Source: Isoetes taiwanensis (taxonomy: Eukaryota; Streptophyta; Lycopodiopsida; Isoetales; Isoetaceae). Taken from it: DNA of 64,000 bases. A model generated the notes under the pieces. It saw only the letters and a program-made list of their open reading frames with translations, searched no databases and was not told the DNA's origin. Position numbers and translations under genes: made by a program. Where the stretch lies: assembly GCA_021234155.1 (NCBI GenBank), contig JAJEKV010000008.1, positions 2,823,580 through 2,887,579 on the forward strand. Reading direction: 5' to 3'. This document shows positions 18,586 through 28,880 of this stretch, one piece after another. How positions within the stretch are numbered: the stretch's first letter is position 1; each line of letters begins with the position of its first letter.

Positions 18586-21267
18586 TCAGTATGAGAGAAG
18601 TATTTCACCAACCCGAGGTTGCCTCAACCATTCTACCAGAGACGGCCCCTGGCCCACGAAGCATCCAATGTTAGAATCTTCAATGCAGAATGGGGACCCA
18701 AGTGCTTGAAGACAGTCTTCAACTGCTTGTTTCACTAAAGAAGAACCTGTCACCCTACTGCGCCTGCCCCAACCAGTAATTATGTCTATCCTATGTGGTG
18801 GTTCTCCTTTGATAAGTACCATTTGTCTAATTGATGCCAGTGTCTTCATCATTGCCACCAATGCTGTCCCCATGGACATTACATGAAGGTTTAAAGACCA
18901 ATAATTGGGAGTCCTTTGCTTAATTGCATAGGGATACAAATTTTGTTCAGATGCCGCTTCCCAAACATAACCGGCTATAGACTTCCTTCCTGATTTATGG
19001 AGAAAATCAATTAAAGAATCGGCAAATCCTCTTCGACCTTCAAGTTCTTCATATTGCATTGTAGAGAAAAAATTCCTGATCTGTGATTTTGCAATTTCTC
19101 CAGTTAGATTGGGTGTGAGTAATGAACCCAGCAATGAATGCGCAGAGTGGCCTGTGTTTCCCATAAGCCACAACAGAAACTGCAACTGATGTCGATCTTC
19201 ACATCCAGTAAAACTGGTCAAGAGCAATGTATATGTTTGAAGGGTAGGGGAGAGGCCCCATTTCTCCATTTCTCGGAGCACGATTCCTGCTCCTTCAAAC
19301 ATATTTGCTCTCAAATAAGCACTTACTAAGGAATTGCAAGATGGTGCATTAGCTTTTAGGCCTGATTGCAACATCCTATTGAACCAGGCAATAGCCTTAT
19401 GAGGATTGCCTACTTTGCCCCAAAGGTCAATCATAAGACCATATATTGGAGCATCAGGAGACCACCCTGCTCTCTCCATGTCACCAAACACATTTTCGGC
19501 CTCTTCGATATGACCTGAATAACCAAGAACTTCCATAATTATGCCATATGTCACTTTATCTGGGTGAAAACCAGCATCCTGCATGTCATTGTAGAGCTTC
19601 ATTGCCATATCAAATTTCCCTGCCTTTGCATGCAAGTCAATGATGATGTTATAGGTCACCACACTAGGAAGATACCCTTTCTGTGTCATTTCAGAGAAGA
19701 CTCTATATGCTTCACTTAATTTCCCTGCTTTACCAAGGCAATGAATAATGATACTATAGGTAAATGTATCTGGAGGATAACCTGCTTCCTGCATTTGATT
19801 GTACAGATTCATTGCAACCTCATGAAATCCAGCCTTTGCTTGCAGATCAATAAGTGTACCATATGTAACTCGATCAGGACTACATCCAACAGCTTGCATG
19901 TGGTCAAATATTTTCAATGATGTTTCTAAATAATTAGCCCGTCCATAGCAATGGATAAGCCTGTTATATGTTACAACGTTAGGTGAACAGCCTTCTTTAA
20001 ACATTGCCTGCATCAAAGAAGTCAATTCTTCAAAGTTCCTTGCACGCCCTAAAATGCCAAGCATAGTTGTGTATGTATGAACATCATGCTTGAAGCCATG
20101 TTGTCTTTTTGCCCAGTTGAAAAACTGCAATGCTAATGTTGCATCTTTCTGATGTTTAAGCACCTCATTTATCTGGTATGCACTAAGGACTGTGCCCAAA
20201 CTTGCAAGGGCCTCCAAAGCATCAGGATCCCAGTTCATTTCATCCAATATCCTGCAAGTGTCATTTATTAACTCATGAGTTCTATCAAGCTTTCCTGTAC
20301 TGGCTCTAAGTTGTCCATGCTGACCACGGTTGGCCTGGTGTGCATACATCTTTTTATTGCAGGATAATCTCTTCTCTGGCCCATCGGTGTAGCCATGTCG
20401 CCCCCTAGTTCTAACCTCTTCTGTAATGCAAGAGTAGTTGCAGCCCATGTCATCAGGTACTTCAATAGATGTTTCATGGCAGACGGTATTATTCTCAAAG
20501 TCATAAAGGGACAATGAAGCCAAAGATTCAGATACCATAGCATTATGAGAACCCCGTAAATTGCTGGTAGCATCCTGGTTACTACATGTTGTCCCTCCAG
20601 GCAAAGGTTCCACTTTTCTGGAATCCAAGGACGTGGCTTTAGATGGTATCGTAGTCAGGCCTTCAGGTGCTTTTGTATCCAAATGTCCTGAATCAGCAAC
20701 TTGCTGTACCCTATGTTTGAGATTAATAACTGTATTCTGATTTCGATTTTCCTTTTCTGGACAGTCCTCATGACAGATCTTTTCAACGGACATGTTGGAA
20801 TGCTGGTGCACAGTATGAAGCTCGTCATGCTCATATGATAACTGATGAGCTTCTTTAACCACATTACTGCTATCTAAATCTTCTTTAGATTGAGATATGG
20901 GAGTGTTTTCAGATCTTAATTTTCCAGAAGCTGCAACAGAAATGTCCAGCTGAGGAGCAGTATCAGGGACCCTAGAAGAACTCTCTCTCAGGGCATGAGA
21001 GGCTGCTGAATGCCCATATAAGCTAGTTCCCTCATGAACTCCTGTATCATTTACTTTGTTTGGAGAAGTCCATTGTGCTTTGGTACTTTGCCATGATGCA
21101 CGAATGCTTGGATGTGATGAAGTACCCTTAGCAGCCTTTGACAACCTGTGGTCATCAGATTTCTTGTCATCTGTGCCATCAAAGGAATTATTTCGTCCAT
21201 ATGAGCCAGCTACTAGCCAAGTCCTTGCTCCGCTGCATATGGGCACAAGCTGTTTTGGGCGCAACAT
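18586..21267 (-). CDS. P-class PPR protein with C-terminal SMR domain (PPR-SMR)
   Basis: An uninterrupted frame of 893 residues on the minus strand. The start used is the ATG at 21267-21265: the frame extends 12 bp further to a GTG but an in-frame TAG lies just upstream, so the ATG fits best unless a 5' exon exists (CTGCAG before the ATG could be an acceptor). Residues 1-320 are hydrophilic, Ser-rich and low in structure, with a basic start that could be an organellar presequence. From about 398 to 710 come eight or nine canonical 35-residue P motifs (VTYNIIIDLHAKAGKFDMAM type). About 790-885 is an SMR domain with LNLHVMS, the TGWGRRSRV loop and GCFVGQG. From memory it is closest to the Arabidopsis At1g18900/At1g74750 type. 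Known roles of PPR-SMR proteins are organellar RNA binding, with SMR a possible endonuclease or nucleic-acid-binding module. The canonical LDxH is LNLH here. Confidence 0.93.
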   Translation of the reverse strand: MLRPKQLVPICSGARTWLVAGSYGRNNSFDGTDDKKSDDHRLSKAAKGTSSHPSIRASWQSTKAQWTSPNKVNDTGVHEGTSLYGHSAASHALRESSSRVPDTAPQLDISVAASGKLRSENTPISQSKEDLDSSNVVKEAHQLSYEHDELHTVHQHSNMSVEKICHEDCPEKENRNQNTVINLKHRVQQVADSGHLDTKAPEGLTTIPSKATSLDSRKVEPLPGGTTCSNQDATSNLRGSHNAMVSESLASLSLYDFENNTVCHETSIEVPDDMGCNYSCITEEVRTRGRHGYTDGPEKRLSCNKKMYAHQANRGQHGQLRASTGKLDRTHELINDTCRILDEMNWDPDALEALASLGTVLSAYQINEVLKHQKDATLALQFFNWAKRQHGFKHDVHTYTTMLGILGRARNFEELTSLMQAMFKEGCSPNVVTYNRLIHCYGRANYLETSLKIFDHMQAVGCSPDRVTYGTLIDLQAKAGFHEVAMNLYNQMQEAGYPPDTFTYSIIIHCLGKAGKLSEAYRVFSEMTQKGYLPSVVTYNIIIDLHAKAGKFDMAMKLYNDMQDAGFHPDKVTYGIIMEVLGYSGHIEEAENVFGDMERAGWSPDAPIYGLMIDLWGKVGNPHKAIAWFNRMLQSGLKANAPSCNSLVSAYLRANMFEGAGIVLREMEKWGLSPTLQTYTLLLTSFTGCEDRHQLQFLLWLMGNTGHSAHSLLGSLLTPNLTGEIAKSQIRNFFSTMQYEELEGRRGFADSLIDFLHKSGRKSIAGYVWEAASEQNLYPYAIKQRTPNYWSLNLHVMSMGTALVAMMKTLASIRQMVLIKGEPPHRIDIITGWGRRSRVTGSSLVKQAVEDCLQALGSPFCIEDSNIGCFVGQGPSLVEWLRQPRVGEILLSY

Positions 21268-22879
21268 TATCTGCAGCACCAGAGAGGTCTATATCATCAT
21301 TTACCTAGTTTCTTGTTCTTTTATTTCTCTTTTCCATTTAAGATTCGTTCTTCATATTTTGAAAAGTTTTCACAATACTGACAAGTTATGTTCTCAATCT
21401 ATCATATTGCCAATCTCTTTTTCCATCTAATAATGGAACTACCATGACAAAATTATAAATACGGAAGTAAAAACCACCAACTCACAGAATAGGCAAGACT
21501 CATTAGCATACTGCATACACATAATCATATGAGCTTCCAACATATTGAATACATATTTGTTTAAACTTGTTCCTTCAACACACTCTAGAAACTAGGCATT
21601 ACTCCACTGTTTAAAGTTTATAATCAAAACGATAAGATGTAAGCAATGTCAATGGCATTGCTTAATACCTAACAACTAGAAAATGGCACGTTGCAGCTAA
21701 GGCTTTGCAGTAGAACGATTGCTGAGCTAGTAAAGCTTATTACTCTCTGCAGCTAATAGCTACGATATTGGATTTTTTTCTTAACGAGACAGTGTCAAAG
21801 GTTCTGTCTGGAGCAGAAATTATCGTTGAGGCAGATGCATAACATGGTCACTAATAGTCACGCGCTATTCAAACCACTCTCTGCAGTAAATATGAGAGAA
21901 AGCATGAAGCTCTATTTTTAACCAACCATTCATCAATCTGCTGTCTGGCTGATTCCTTCATATAGTTTAGCAAGCAAACAATCCACGTTCAACAGGATCA
22001 ATGGCATAAATATTACTTGACCGTGGCCATCTTCTATAATCACGGCCATTGACAAAAAATGCTCCTTTTCGGTGCCCATTTCATGTTGTGAAGCAATACA
22101 TCCATAATGTCAGATCAGTGTATAAGTTGGATCTCCTATTAGACAGTGCATTCTGTTTATCATGCAGCAGGCAGCAAGGCTAAAGTTTTACATGACAAAA
22201 TCAGCATAGATATAGATTCTATAGCAGGCAAAAAGGCTAAAGTTTAACATGAAAAAATCGGTTTTCAGGAGTTGCATTTCGGTATGAACAAGGGGATACG
22301 TACATATAATGTGGCGCCCAGACGATATGCAGCTAGGTTAAAGCATGAGGCGCCCAGAGAAGGGGGATCCGGCGCGAGCAAACGACATGGCAGCAGCCAC
22401 GAAGGTGAAAGACTTACCTAGCCTAGCGTTTACTTCATGGAAAAGATAGCTCCTTACGTAATTCTAATTTTTATGGACACAACTAGGTTATCTGTATTTG
22501 TGGGCCCTTGGATCGTGGTATATCCCGCGAGATATTCCATGGGAAGCCTTGTCGTCCATTCGTCACAAGTCAAGATGGATCACTGTCCCATGTTGACTCG
22601 ATTTGTAAGGAGGGATTTAAAAAAACCAACTCAATGGTTATGTCACTATTCCAAAAGAAGCCTGATACAGCATGGCCAACCAAAATAACAAAGCTTGGGG
22701 AATCGAACCCCAACTAGATTTCAATGCCCTTGGCTTATAAATTCAAAGCTAAATTCCTGCACGATGTGTTGCCAATGCTCTTTTAATCCCACAAAAATTA
22801 TAGATGCAAGAAAAGGCAAAATAGAAGCAAGAAGAGGCAAAATAAAGTGGAATAGAAGATCGTTATCCATGGAGCTGCC
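21268..22879. other. 5' flank of the PPR-SMR gene
   Basis: Probably the promoter, 5' UTR and possibly an upstream intron of the minus-strand PPR-SMR gene. Short open frames at 22437-22717 have no recognisable domain. A tRNA T-arm-like GGGGTTCGATTCCCC on the minus strand near 22686-22700 has no cloverleaf around it. Confidence 0.4.
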
Positions 22880-23175
22880 AATTTGGGCCCTCTCCTCACA
22901 ACCCTGCCAGGCGCACAAGAATACTATGCTTCTTCAAGGCTTGCTTGCCCAGAATACTCTGCTTCAAGGCGAATGAAGCAGCGAGTATGGCGCATCTGCA
23001 ACAAGAAACAAAAAACAAGAAACATGGCAACAGAAACAGAAGATGCAAATCCATAATAAATATCTGAAACATCGATCCTCTCCTTTCAACCCTGCCAGAT
23101 TCGTAGAAGAATACTCTGCTTCAAAGCGAATGAAGCAGCGGCTATAGAACTTCTGCAACAAGAAACAGGTGAAAA
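22880..23175 (+). repeat. Imperfect tandem duplication around CTGCTTCAA-GCGAATGAAGCAGC
   Basis: CCCTCTCCTCACAACCCTGCCAG...AATACTCTGCTTCAAGGCGAATGAAGCAGCG at about 22888-22986 is repeated as CCTCTCCTTTCAACCCTGCCAG...AATACTCTGCTTCAAAGCGAATGAAGCAGCG at about 23077-23140. Both are followed by TCTGCAACAAGAAACA. The offset is about 160-190 bp. CTGCTTCA/TGAAGCAG within each unit is an inverted pair. Confidence 0.65.
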
Positions 23176-23688
23176 GAAACAAGAGATGCGTCCAAGCTTG
23201 TAACAAACAGAGCTTCTGGCAAGCATCCGCTCACCTCGAGACGGCCTAGCCGACATCTGCATCCACTAGAATTAGAAGGCCGTGGCCTGGAAGGTCCACG
23301 CGTGCTCCAATCCGACCCTAGACCTTCGAAAAAAACCTTATACAGTTTTTTTTCACAAACCTAGATGCCACCATTAGCATTGTACGTATTTTGCTACGAA
23401 TATCCATATTAATTACTGAAAAATTATGTAACATCTATACGATTTTTTATAGTGCAGACATTATGGCGGCTTTGTTGTTTTTGGGTTGCCCCTAAAGGGG
23501 CAAACCCTAGCTCATATAGTTTTTGGCATATTTTAGGTGTATGCTAATATCTGCCTGGAATATTCTAGAAACTGCTCCAAATTTCCTATCGTCGTTAATC
23601 TTCCAGTCACCCCTATTGTTGCACTAGATCCGTCTCTGCTCTTCATACCGTGTGACCAGGTGCTCAATATACTTGAGGCCATTTTTAC

Positions 23689-23925
23689 TGTTTTGGAGTT
23701 GTTCCAGCATGTTTATCTTGCTGTTTTGCGCACACTTGTGCTTGATTACCGCCTATTGGATGAGGCTGAATATGCAGAATGGAATGCAATTTTTATGAAG
23801 GCAAAGACAACAATAAGTGTAGATGATGATGATCATTGGACGCAGCATCTGAAAAGATAGAAAAAGATCCCGTTCTTGTTGGTGCTACTACAATTGAGGG
23901 CAAGCTGCTAAAAGGTGTGGGTTTT
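23689..23925 (+). pseudogene. P4-ATPase (phospholipid flippase, ALA-type) gene fragment
   Basis: The frame reads LRTLVLDYRLLDEAEYAEWN followed by FMKAKTTISV, matching the cytoplasmic nucleotide-binding domain of plant aminophospholipid-translocating P4-ATPases (LRTLVLAYR-LDE-EY--WN). A frame change at about 23838-23850 is needed before the continuing match SEKIEKDPVLVGATTIEG and KLLKGV (about 23848-23922). The first frame ends at TAG 23858-23860. Only about 80 residues of a protein of roughly 1200 are present, and no neighbouring exon is seen. This is a captured or duplicated exon, not a gene. Parent function: flipping phospholipids across membranes. Confidence 0.8.
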
Positions 23926-25851
23926 ATATACTAGTGGTCTAAACCACATTGATAGTAGCATGTCTATATTGACATGTTTCAGAGTGCATAGATAGGCTGG
24001 TAAAGTTGGTTTAAAGATATAGGTTGTAACAGGAGATAAGGTGGAAACTGCGATCAAAATTTTTATGATGTCTCCATTTGCATACCAACAAATTATAGGT
24101 ACAAGAAATTTATCGCGGCGGCCAAGGGCGCCATGAACATTTCTCTTACCTGACTCCTCTACATTTGGGAAGTAATTTTTACAAAAGCAGCACCCAAGCA
24201 AACAGTTTACAATGAATGCCTGTCAGTTTAAGAAGATATGGGATTTGACCTGTGAGCCATTGCCATAACAACCATGGAGTTGTCTATGGAGTCTATTAGA
24301 TATGGAGTTTCGGTTCATAACAACCATAGTATTCCCACTATCGAGTATCTAACCAACAATGAGAAACATAACAAAGGTCTTGTCTAAACATTTAACATTT
24401 TTATAGGTTTTCCTCTAATGGAAATGAAGTTAGTAATGTTTAAAACTAGTAATGCCTAAAGGAAGCTATGCGAAGGGCTTTAATGTGTTTGTTAATGTAA
24501 TTTTCCAATCCTGCCAAAAGGTTGTTCTCATAATATAATTGGATCAATTTTAAATGGGTTCGAAGCTGCATATCTGGCAACCCCAACTTAGGTGTTACGT
24601 TCATGTTGGGTGCGAGATATAGTTGCAAGTTTAAGGGACATCTATACGATGGAGTGGCTTCTAGAGAACTAGAGAAGCAATGTCAATGAGTACTGCAAAA
24701 AGTGTAGTAAAGAATATTTTCTTAATAACTAATGTTTCCTAAAACTAGCTAGCATTTTATGTAATTTACTAAGAAAAGAATACAGTATGGACCATTTACT
24801 CTCCTCCACAACATAACTGAGGAAGTAATTGGCAGGAAATGATTGTTGCGACATGGACGATCCCGGCAATCCTTCTTCCGCTGCTCCTCTGATCAAACCA
24901 AAAACACACAAATTTGTCAGATCAAAAACAAACCCACAAGAAATTTCCTGCCCATTTTCAGGATCTAAGATTAAATTCGCAAAACCCATGTTGCAAAATC
25001 TGACAAAGACCCCAACCAAACCCATGTCGTAGATCCGACGAATTTTCCGCACGTATTTAGCAGATCAAAGAAGATTTTTGTATCCATTTAGCAGATCGAA
25101 ATTAGATTCGGACCCATTTGGCGGATTATCGAAGGCATGCATGCAAATGCAATGCAAAACCATTTACTAGATCAAAGAAGAAAAACATCTCACACCTCCT
25201 TTATTAGATCGTTTTAGGGAAGAAGCTAAGTTAAATGAAGGAATATAAAAAAGGATCGTCCATGTCGGTATTGTAACAGGCAATCTGACAGAGTGCTGCT
25301 GTTCTATGATTCTGTCACAAAACTGGACAGAGGGCACCCAATTTGTAAAGGCCATAGAAATCAGAGACATCGGCCACAGGGCCAGACGCTATGAAGAGGA
25401 GCAGAGATTACACCCTTCACTTCTTCGTATACTAAACCAGGACTTGCAGGTGTCCTTGGCTATGGCGGCCGACGGTGAAGGCGGTGCGTGCCTCAGAACC
25501 GCAACATCATTTTCTATTTTCTTTTCTTCTTGTAAAAAATGTCCGGGAAAAACATGCGTTAACCTTGGAAGGCATGGCTTGCTGCCACGTGGGCGTCCCC
25601 ATCGGACATAATAGATTATATATGTGTAGATAGGCTACGCAATGCTTTTCATTTCTATTTACTTTTTCCTTTTGTATTACATTACATGTTTGCATGCAAT
25701 TATGTTTGCAAATGGTTTTTACAATTTTTTTTTTTTTTTAGCAAGGTTGCCTAACCCGAGCTGCCCATTTTCCTGCAATTTTAGCTATGCCATGTCAGCT
25801 GAAATCATTTTGAGCCGTCTGATTCTATATTTTCGAATCCTAGGGCCAGGG
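23926..25851. other. Non-genic stretch
   Basis: No recognisable protein. Short frames near 24729-25052 and 25306-25611 show no domain. A 15-T run lies at 25725-25739. The motif TTTAGCAGATC recurs near 25055 and 25088. Confidence 0.45.
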
Positions 25852-25886
25852 AAATTAGAAAACCCAAGTAATTCGACCCTGAAGCT

Positions 25887-26058
25887 CTAGAGGCCTCCGT
25901 CTAGAAGCAAGAACTCTTCAAGCTCTTGCAACTCTGGTGCTTGATAAGGTTACTCATCTTCAGTCAAAGACCCTAGAGGCCTCCGTTTAGAAGCAAGAAC
26001 TCTTCAAGCTCTTGCAATTCTGGTGCTTGATAAGGTTACTCGTCTTCAGTCAAAGACC
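25887..26058 (+). repeat. 86-bp tandem duplication inside copy A
   Basis: CTAGAGGCCTCCGT begins at 25887 and again at 25973. The unit includes AGAAGCAAGAACTCTTCAAG and GGTTACTC-TCTTCAGTCAA. The same two-unit array exists in copy B from about 27519, so it predates the large duplication. Confidence 0.85.
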
Positions 26059-26353
26059 TTAACCATGGAGCTACACGTCTGCTACTGCCTCCGACGAAGA
26101 GTACCAAAGTGCTTGAATCCAAGTATGATTGTTGTTTGTAACTGTTTGCATGGCCTTGCTTCAAAGACGTCAGACCAGAATTAACACATTTGTTTTTCTC
26201 TTCCGGATTTTCCTCTGGATATGTCTCAATGCAATCTGTTGCTTGCATGATCTTCGATATTGAGGTTTAGGATTCGTAGGATCCATTTCTGACATGTGTT
26301 ACCATTACATCATACCGAAATGGATCAAGGGCCAACTTATCTTCCAGACCAGC

Positions 26354-26808
26354 TTGAACTTAAATATGGTGACCTTCTTATGTCCACTGGCAGTTACAAT
26401 TCTGCCTTTCATCCCAGATTGCCTGCACCATTGCCCTTCTTATTTTTTTATACCCAAATATACATATAGCAGCAGGCATATGAGAGACTGATGCTGAGAG
26501 TACTGGAGGCCCAACAGAGCCCCTTGAACCAATATTGTACTGAGGATTTCATCCTTGCCAGGTTTTCAGTTTTCCTTTCTAATTGAGCTTAAATATGGTG
26601 GCCTTCTTATGTCCCTTTGGCGATTACAATTCCGCCTCTCATCCCAAATTGCACCATCGCCCTTCTTATTTTTTATACCTATATATACATACTGGCCGGC
26701 GGGCATATGAGAGCCGTCTTTGAGAGTACCCGGAGGCCCAGAGCCCTTTGAACCAATATTGTACTGAGGATTTCATCCTTGCCAGGTTTTTAGTTTTCCT
26801 TTCTAATT
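26354..26808 (+). repeat. 229-bp tandem duplication unique to copy A
   Basis: TTGAACTTAAATATGGTGACC (26354) and TTGAGCTTAAATATGGTGGCC (26583) open two consecutive units. Each runs to AGTTTTCCTTTCTAA. Copy B has only one unit. Confidence 0.85.
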
Positions 26809-27494
26809 TCTTTTAGCTATGCTCTGCATGCATATGCATATTGAAAGATCATAATCTCTGCATCTTCCATGCACAAGGTGCAACTGTGAAATTTATTTCC
26901 AAGTGGTTTGTCAATACTTTGATCATGGTATTTATGAGATGAGATCGCCACCAGTGTGGAAACCTTGTGTGTGTATTGCTCTTGCAAGCATGAAAGCAAT
27001 TGCAAGTTCTTGCATACATCATTGAAGGATGATAGTTCTGCTCCATCTTTTCCAAACAGTTTCACAGTGGGAGCTAGCTGCAGAAGACAACATGAAAATA
27101 AGATCAGTAGAAACACTAGAATCAGCCTTCCTTGCCACAACTTTATTATGAAAGGTTTGGCAGAACTTTACAAGCAGAAGGATATTTGACTGAAAGCCAG
27201 AGGCATGGAAAGGCTGGTCTTAACCTAAGAAAGTTGCTTGTGGGCTGAAGAATATTATTACCCTTATTGACCAGTAAGCACCATACTTCTATTTGTTTTC
27301 TTTCTAACCAATTGGGCCTAACGTTGTACGTTGGTCAGTCGATCAGACATAAGCAGGTCCATTTCAGCCCAATTAGTGATGTTTGTCATCCCATAATCAA
27401 ACATAGATAACTACTTATTTGCACCTTTGCCTTCACCGTATCTTGGCATATTTTTGCACTGGCTAAATTTGCTTGGAAACAGGTGCATTGCAGT

Positions 27495-28880
27495 AAATTA
27501 GAAAACCCAAGTAGAGGCTCTAGAGGCCTCCATCTAGAAGCAAGAACTCTTCAAGCTCTTGCAACTCTGGTGCTTGATAAGGTTACTCGTCTTCAGTCAA
27601 AGACCCCAGAGGCCTCCGTCTAGAAGCAAGAACTCTTCAAGCTCCTGCAACTCTGGTGCTTGATAAGGTTACTCGTCTTCAGTCAAAGACCTTAACCATG
27701 GAGCTACACGTCTGCTACTGCCTCCGACGAAGAGTACCAAAGTGCTTGAATCCAAGTATGATTGTTGTTTGTAATTGTTTGCATGGCCTTGCTTCAAAGA
27801 CGTCAGACTAGAGTTAACACATCTGTTTTTATCTTCCAAATTTTCCTCTGGACATGTCTCAATGCAATTTGTTGCTTGCATGATCTTCGGTATTGAGATT
27901 TAGGGTTCGTAGGATCCATTCCTGACATGTGTTATCATTACATCATACCGAAATGGATCAAGGGCCCCCTTATCTTTCAGACAAGCTTGAGCTTAAATAG
28001 GGTGGCCTTCTTATGTCCAATGGCAGTTACAATTCTGCCTCTCATCCCAGATTGCCTGCACCATCGCCCTTCTTATATTTTTATACCCAGATATACATAC
28101 AGCAGCAGGCATATCAGAGACTGATGCTGAGAGTACCGAAGGGACAACAGAGCCCCTTGAACCAATATTGTACTGAGGATTTCATCCTTGTCAGGTTTTC
28201 AGTTTTCCTTTTTAATTTCTTTTAGCTGTGCTCTGCATGCATATGCATATTGAAAGATCATATTCTCTGCATCTTCCATGCACAAGGTGCAACTGTGAAA
28301 TTTATTTCCAAGTGGTTTGTCAATACTTTGATCATGGTATTTATGAGATGAGATCGCCATCAGTGTGGAAACCTTGTGTGTATATTGCTCTTGCGAGCAT
28401 GAAAGCAATTGTAGGTTCTTGCATACATCATTGAAGGATGATAGTTCTGCTCCATCTTTTCCAAACAGTCTCACAGTGAGAGAATAAGATCAGTAGAAAC
28501 ACTAGAATCAGCCTTCCTTGCCACAACTTTATTATGAAAGGTTTGGCAGAACTTTACAAGCAGAAGGATATTTGACTGAAAGCCAGAGGCATGGAAAGGC
28601 TGGTCTTAACCTAAGAAAGTTGCTTGCGGGCTGAAGAATATTATCGCCCTTATTGACCAGTAAGCACCATACTTCTATTTGTTTTCTTTCTAACCAATTG
28701 GGCCTAACGTTGTACGTTGGTCGGCCGATCAGACATAAGCAGATCCATTTCAGCCCAATTAGTGATGTTTGTCATTCCATAATCAAACATATATAACTAC
28801 TTATTTGCACCTTTGGCTTCACCGTATCTTGGCATATTTTTGCACTGGCTAAATTTGCTTGGAAACAGGTGCATTACAGT
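27495..28880 (+). repeat. Tandem segmental duplication, copy B (1386 bp)
   Basis: Head-to-tail partner of copy A: it begins AAATTAGAAAACCCAAGTA and ends GGTGCATTACAGT at 28867-28879. It lacks the second 229-bp unit and a 28-bp piece around 28480. Confidence 0.9.

Larger units (their letters stand above)
25852..27494 (+). repeat. Tandem segmental duplication, copy A (1643 bp)
   Basis: Copy A starts at AAATTAGAAAACCCAAGTA and ends at GGTGCATTGCAGT. It is directly followed by copy B, which starts and ends with the same words. Alignment by landmarks gives offsets of 1643 bp at the start, 1633 bp in the middle and 1386 bp at the end. Copy A is longer because it holds an extra internal 229-bp duplication and 28 bp missing from B. 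Divergence is about 5-7%. Minus-strand frames are kept in both copies (for example 26036-26248 and 27669-27881, about 70 residues with 7 substitutions), but none resembles a known protein. Confidence 0.9.

Noticed and set aside
21268-21279. GTG start extending the PPR-SMR protein by four residues
   Set aside because: A GTG start is not expected in a plant nuclear gene; the ATG at 21267 follows and an in-frame TAG lies just upstream of the GTG.
22680-22745. tRNA gene on the minus strand
   Set aside because: GGGGTTCGATTCCCC looks like a T-arm, but no D-arm, anticodon stem or matching acceptor stem is present upstream.
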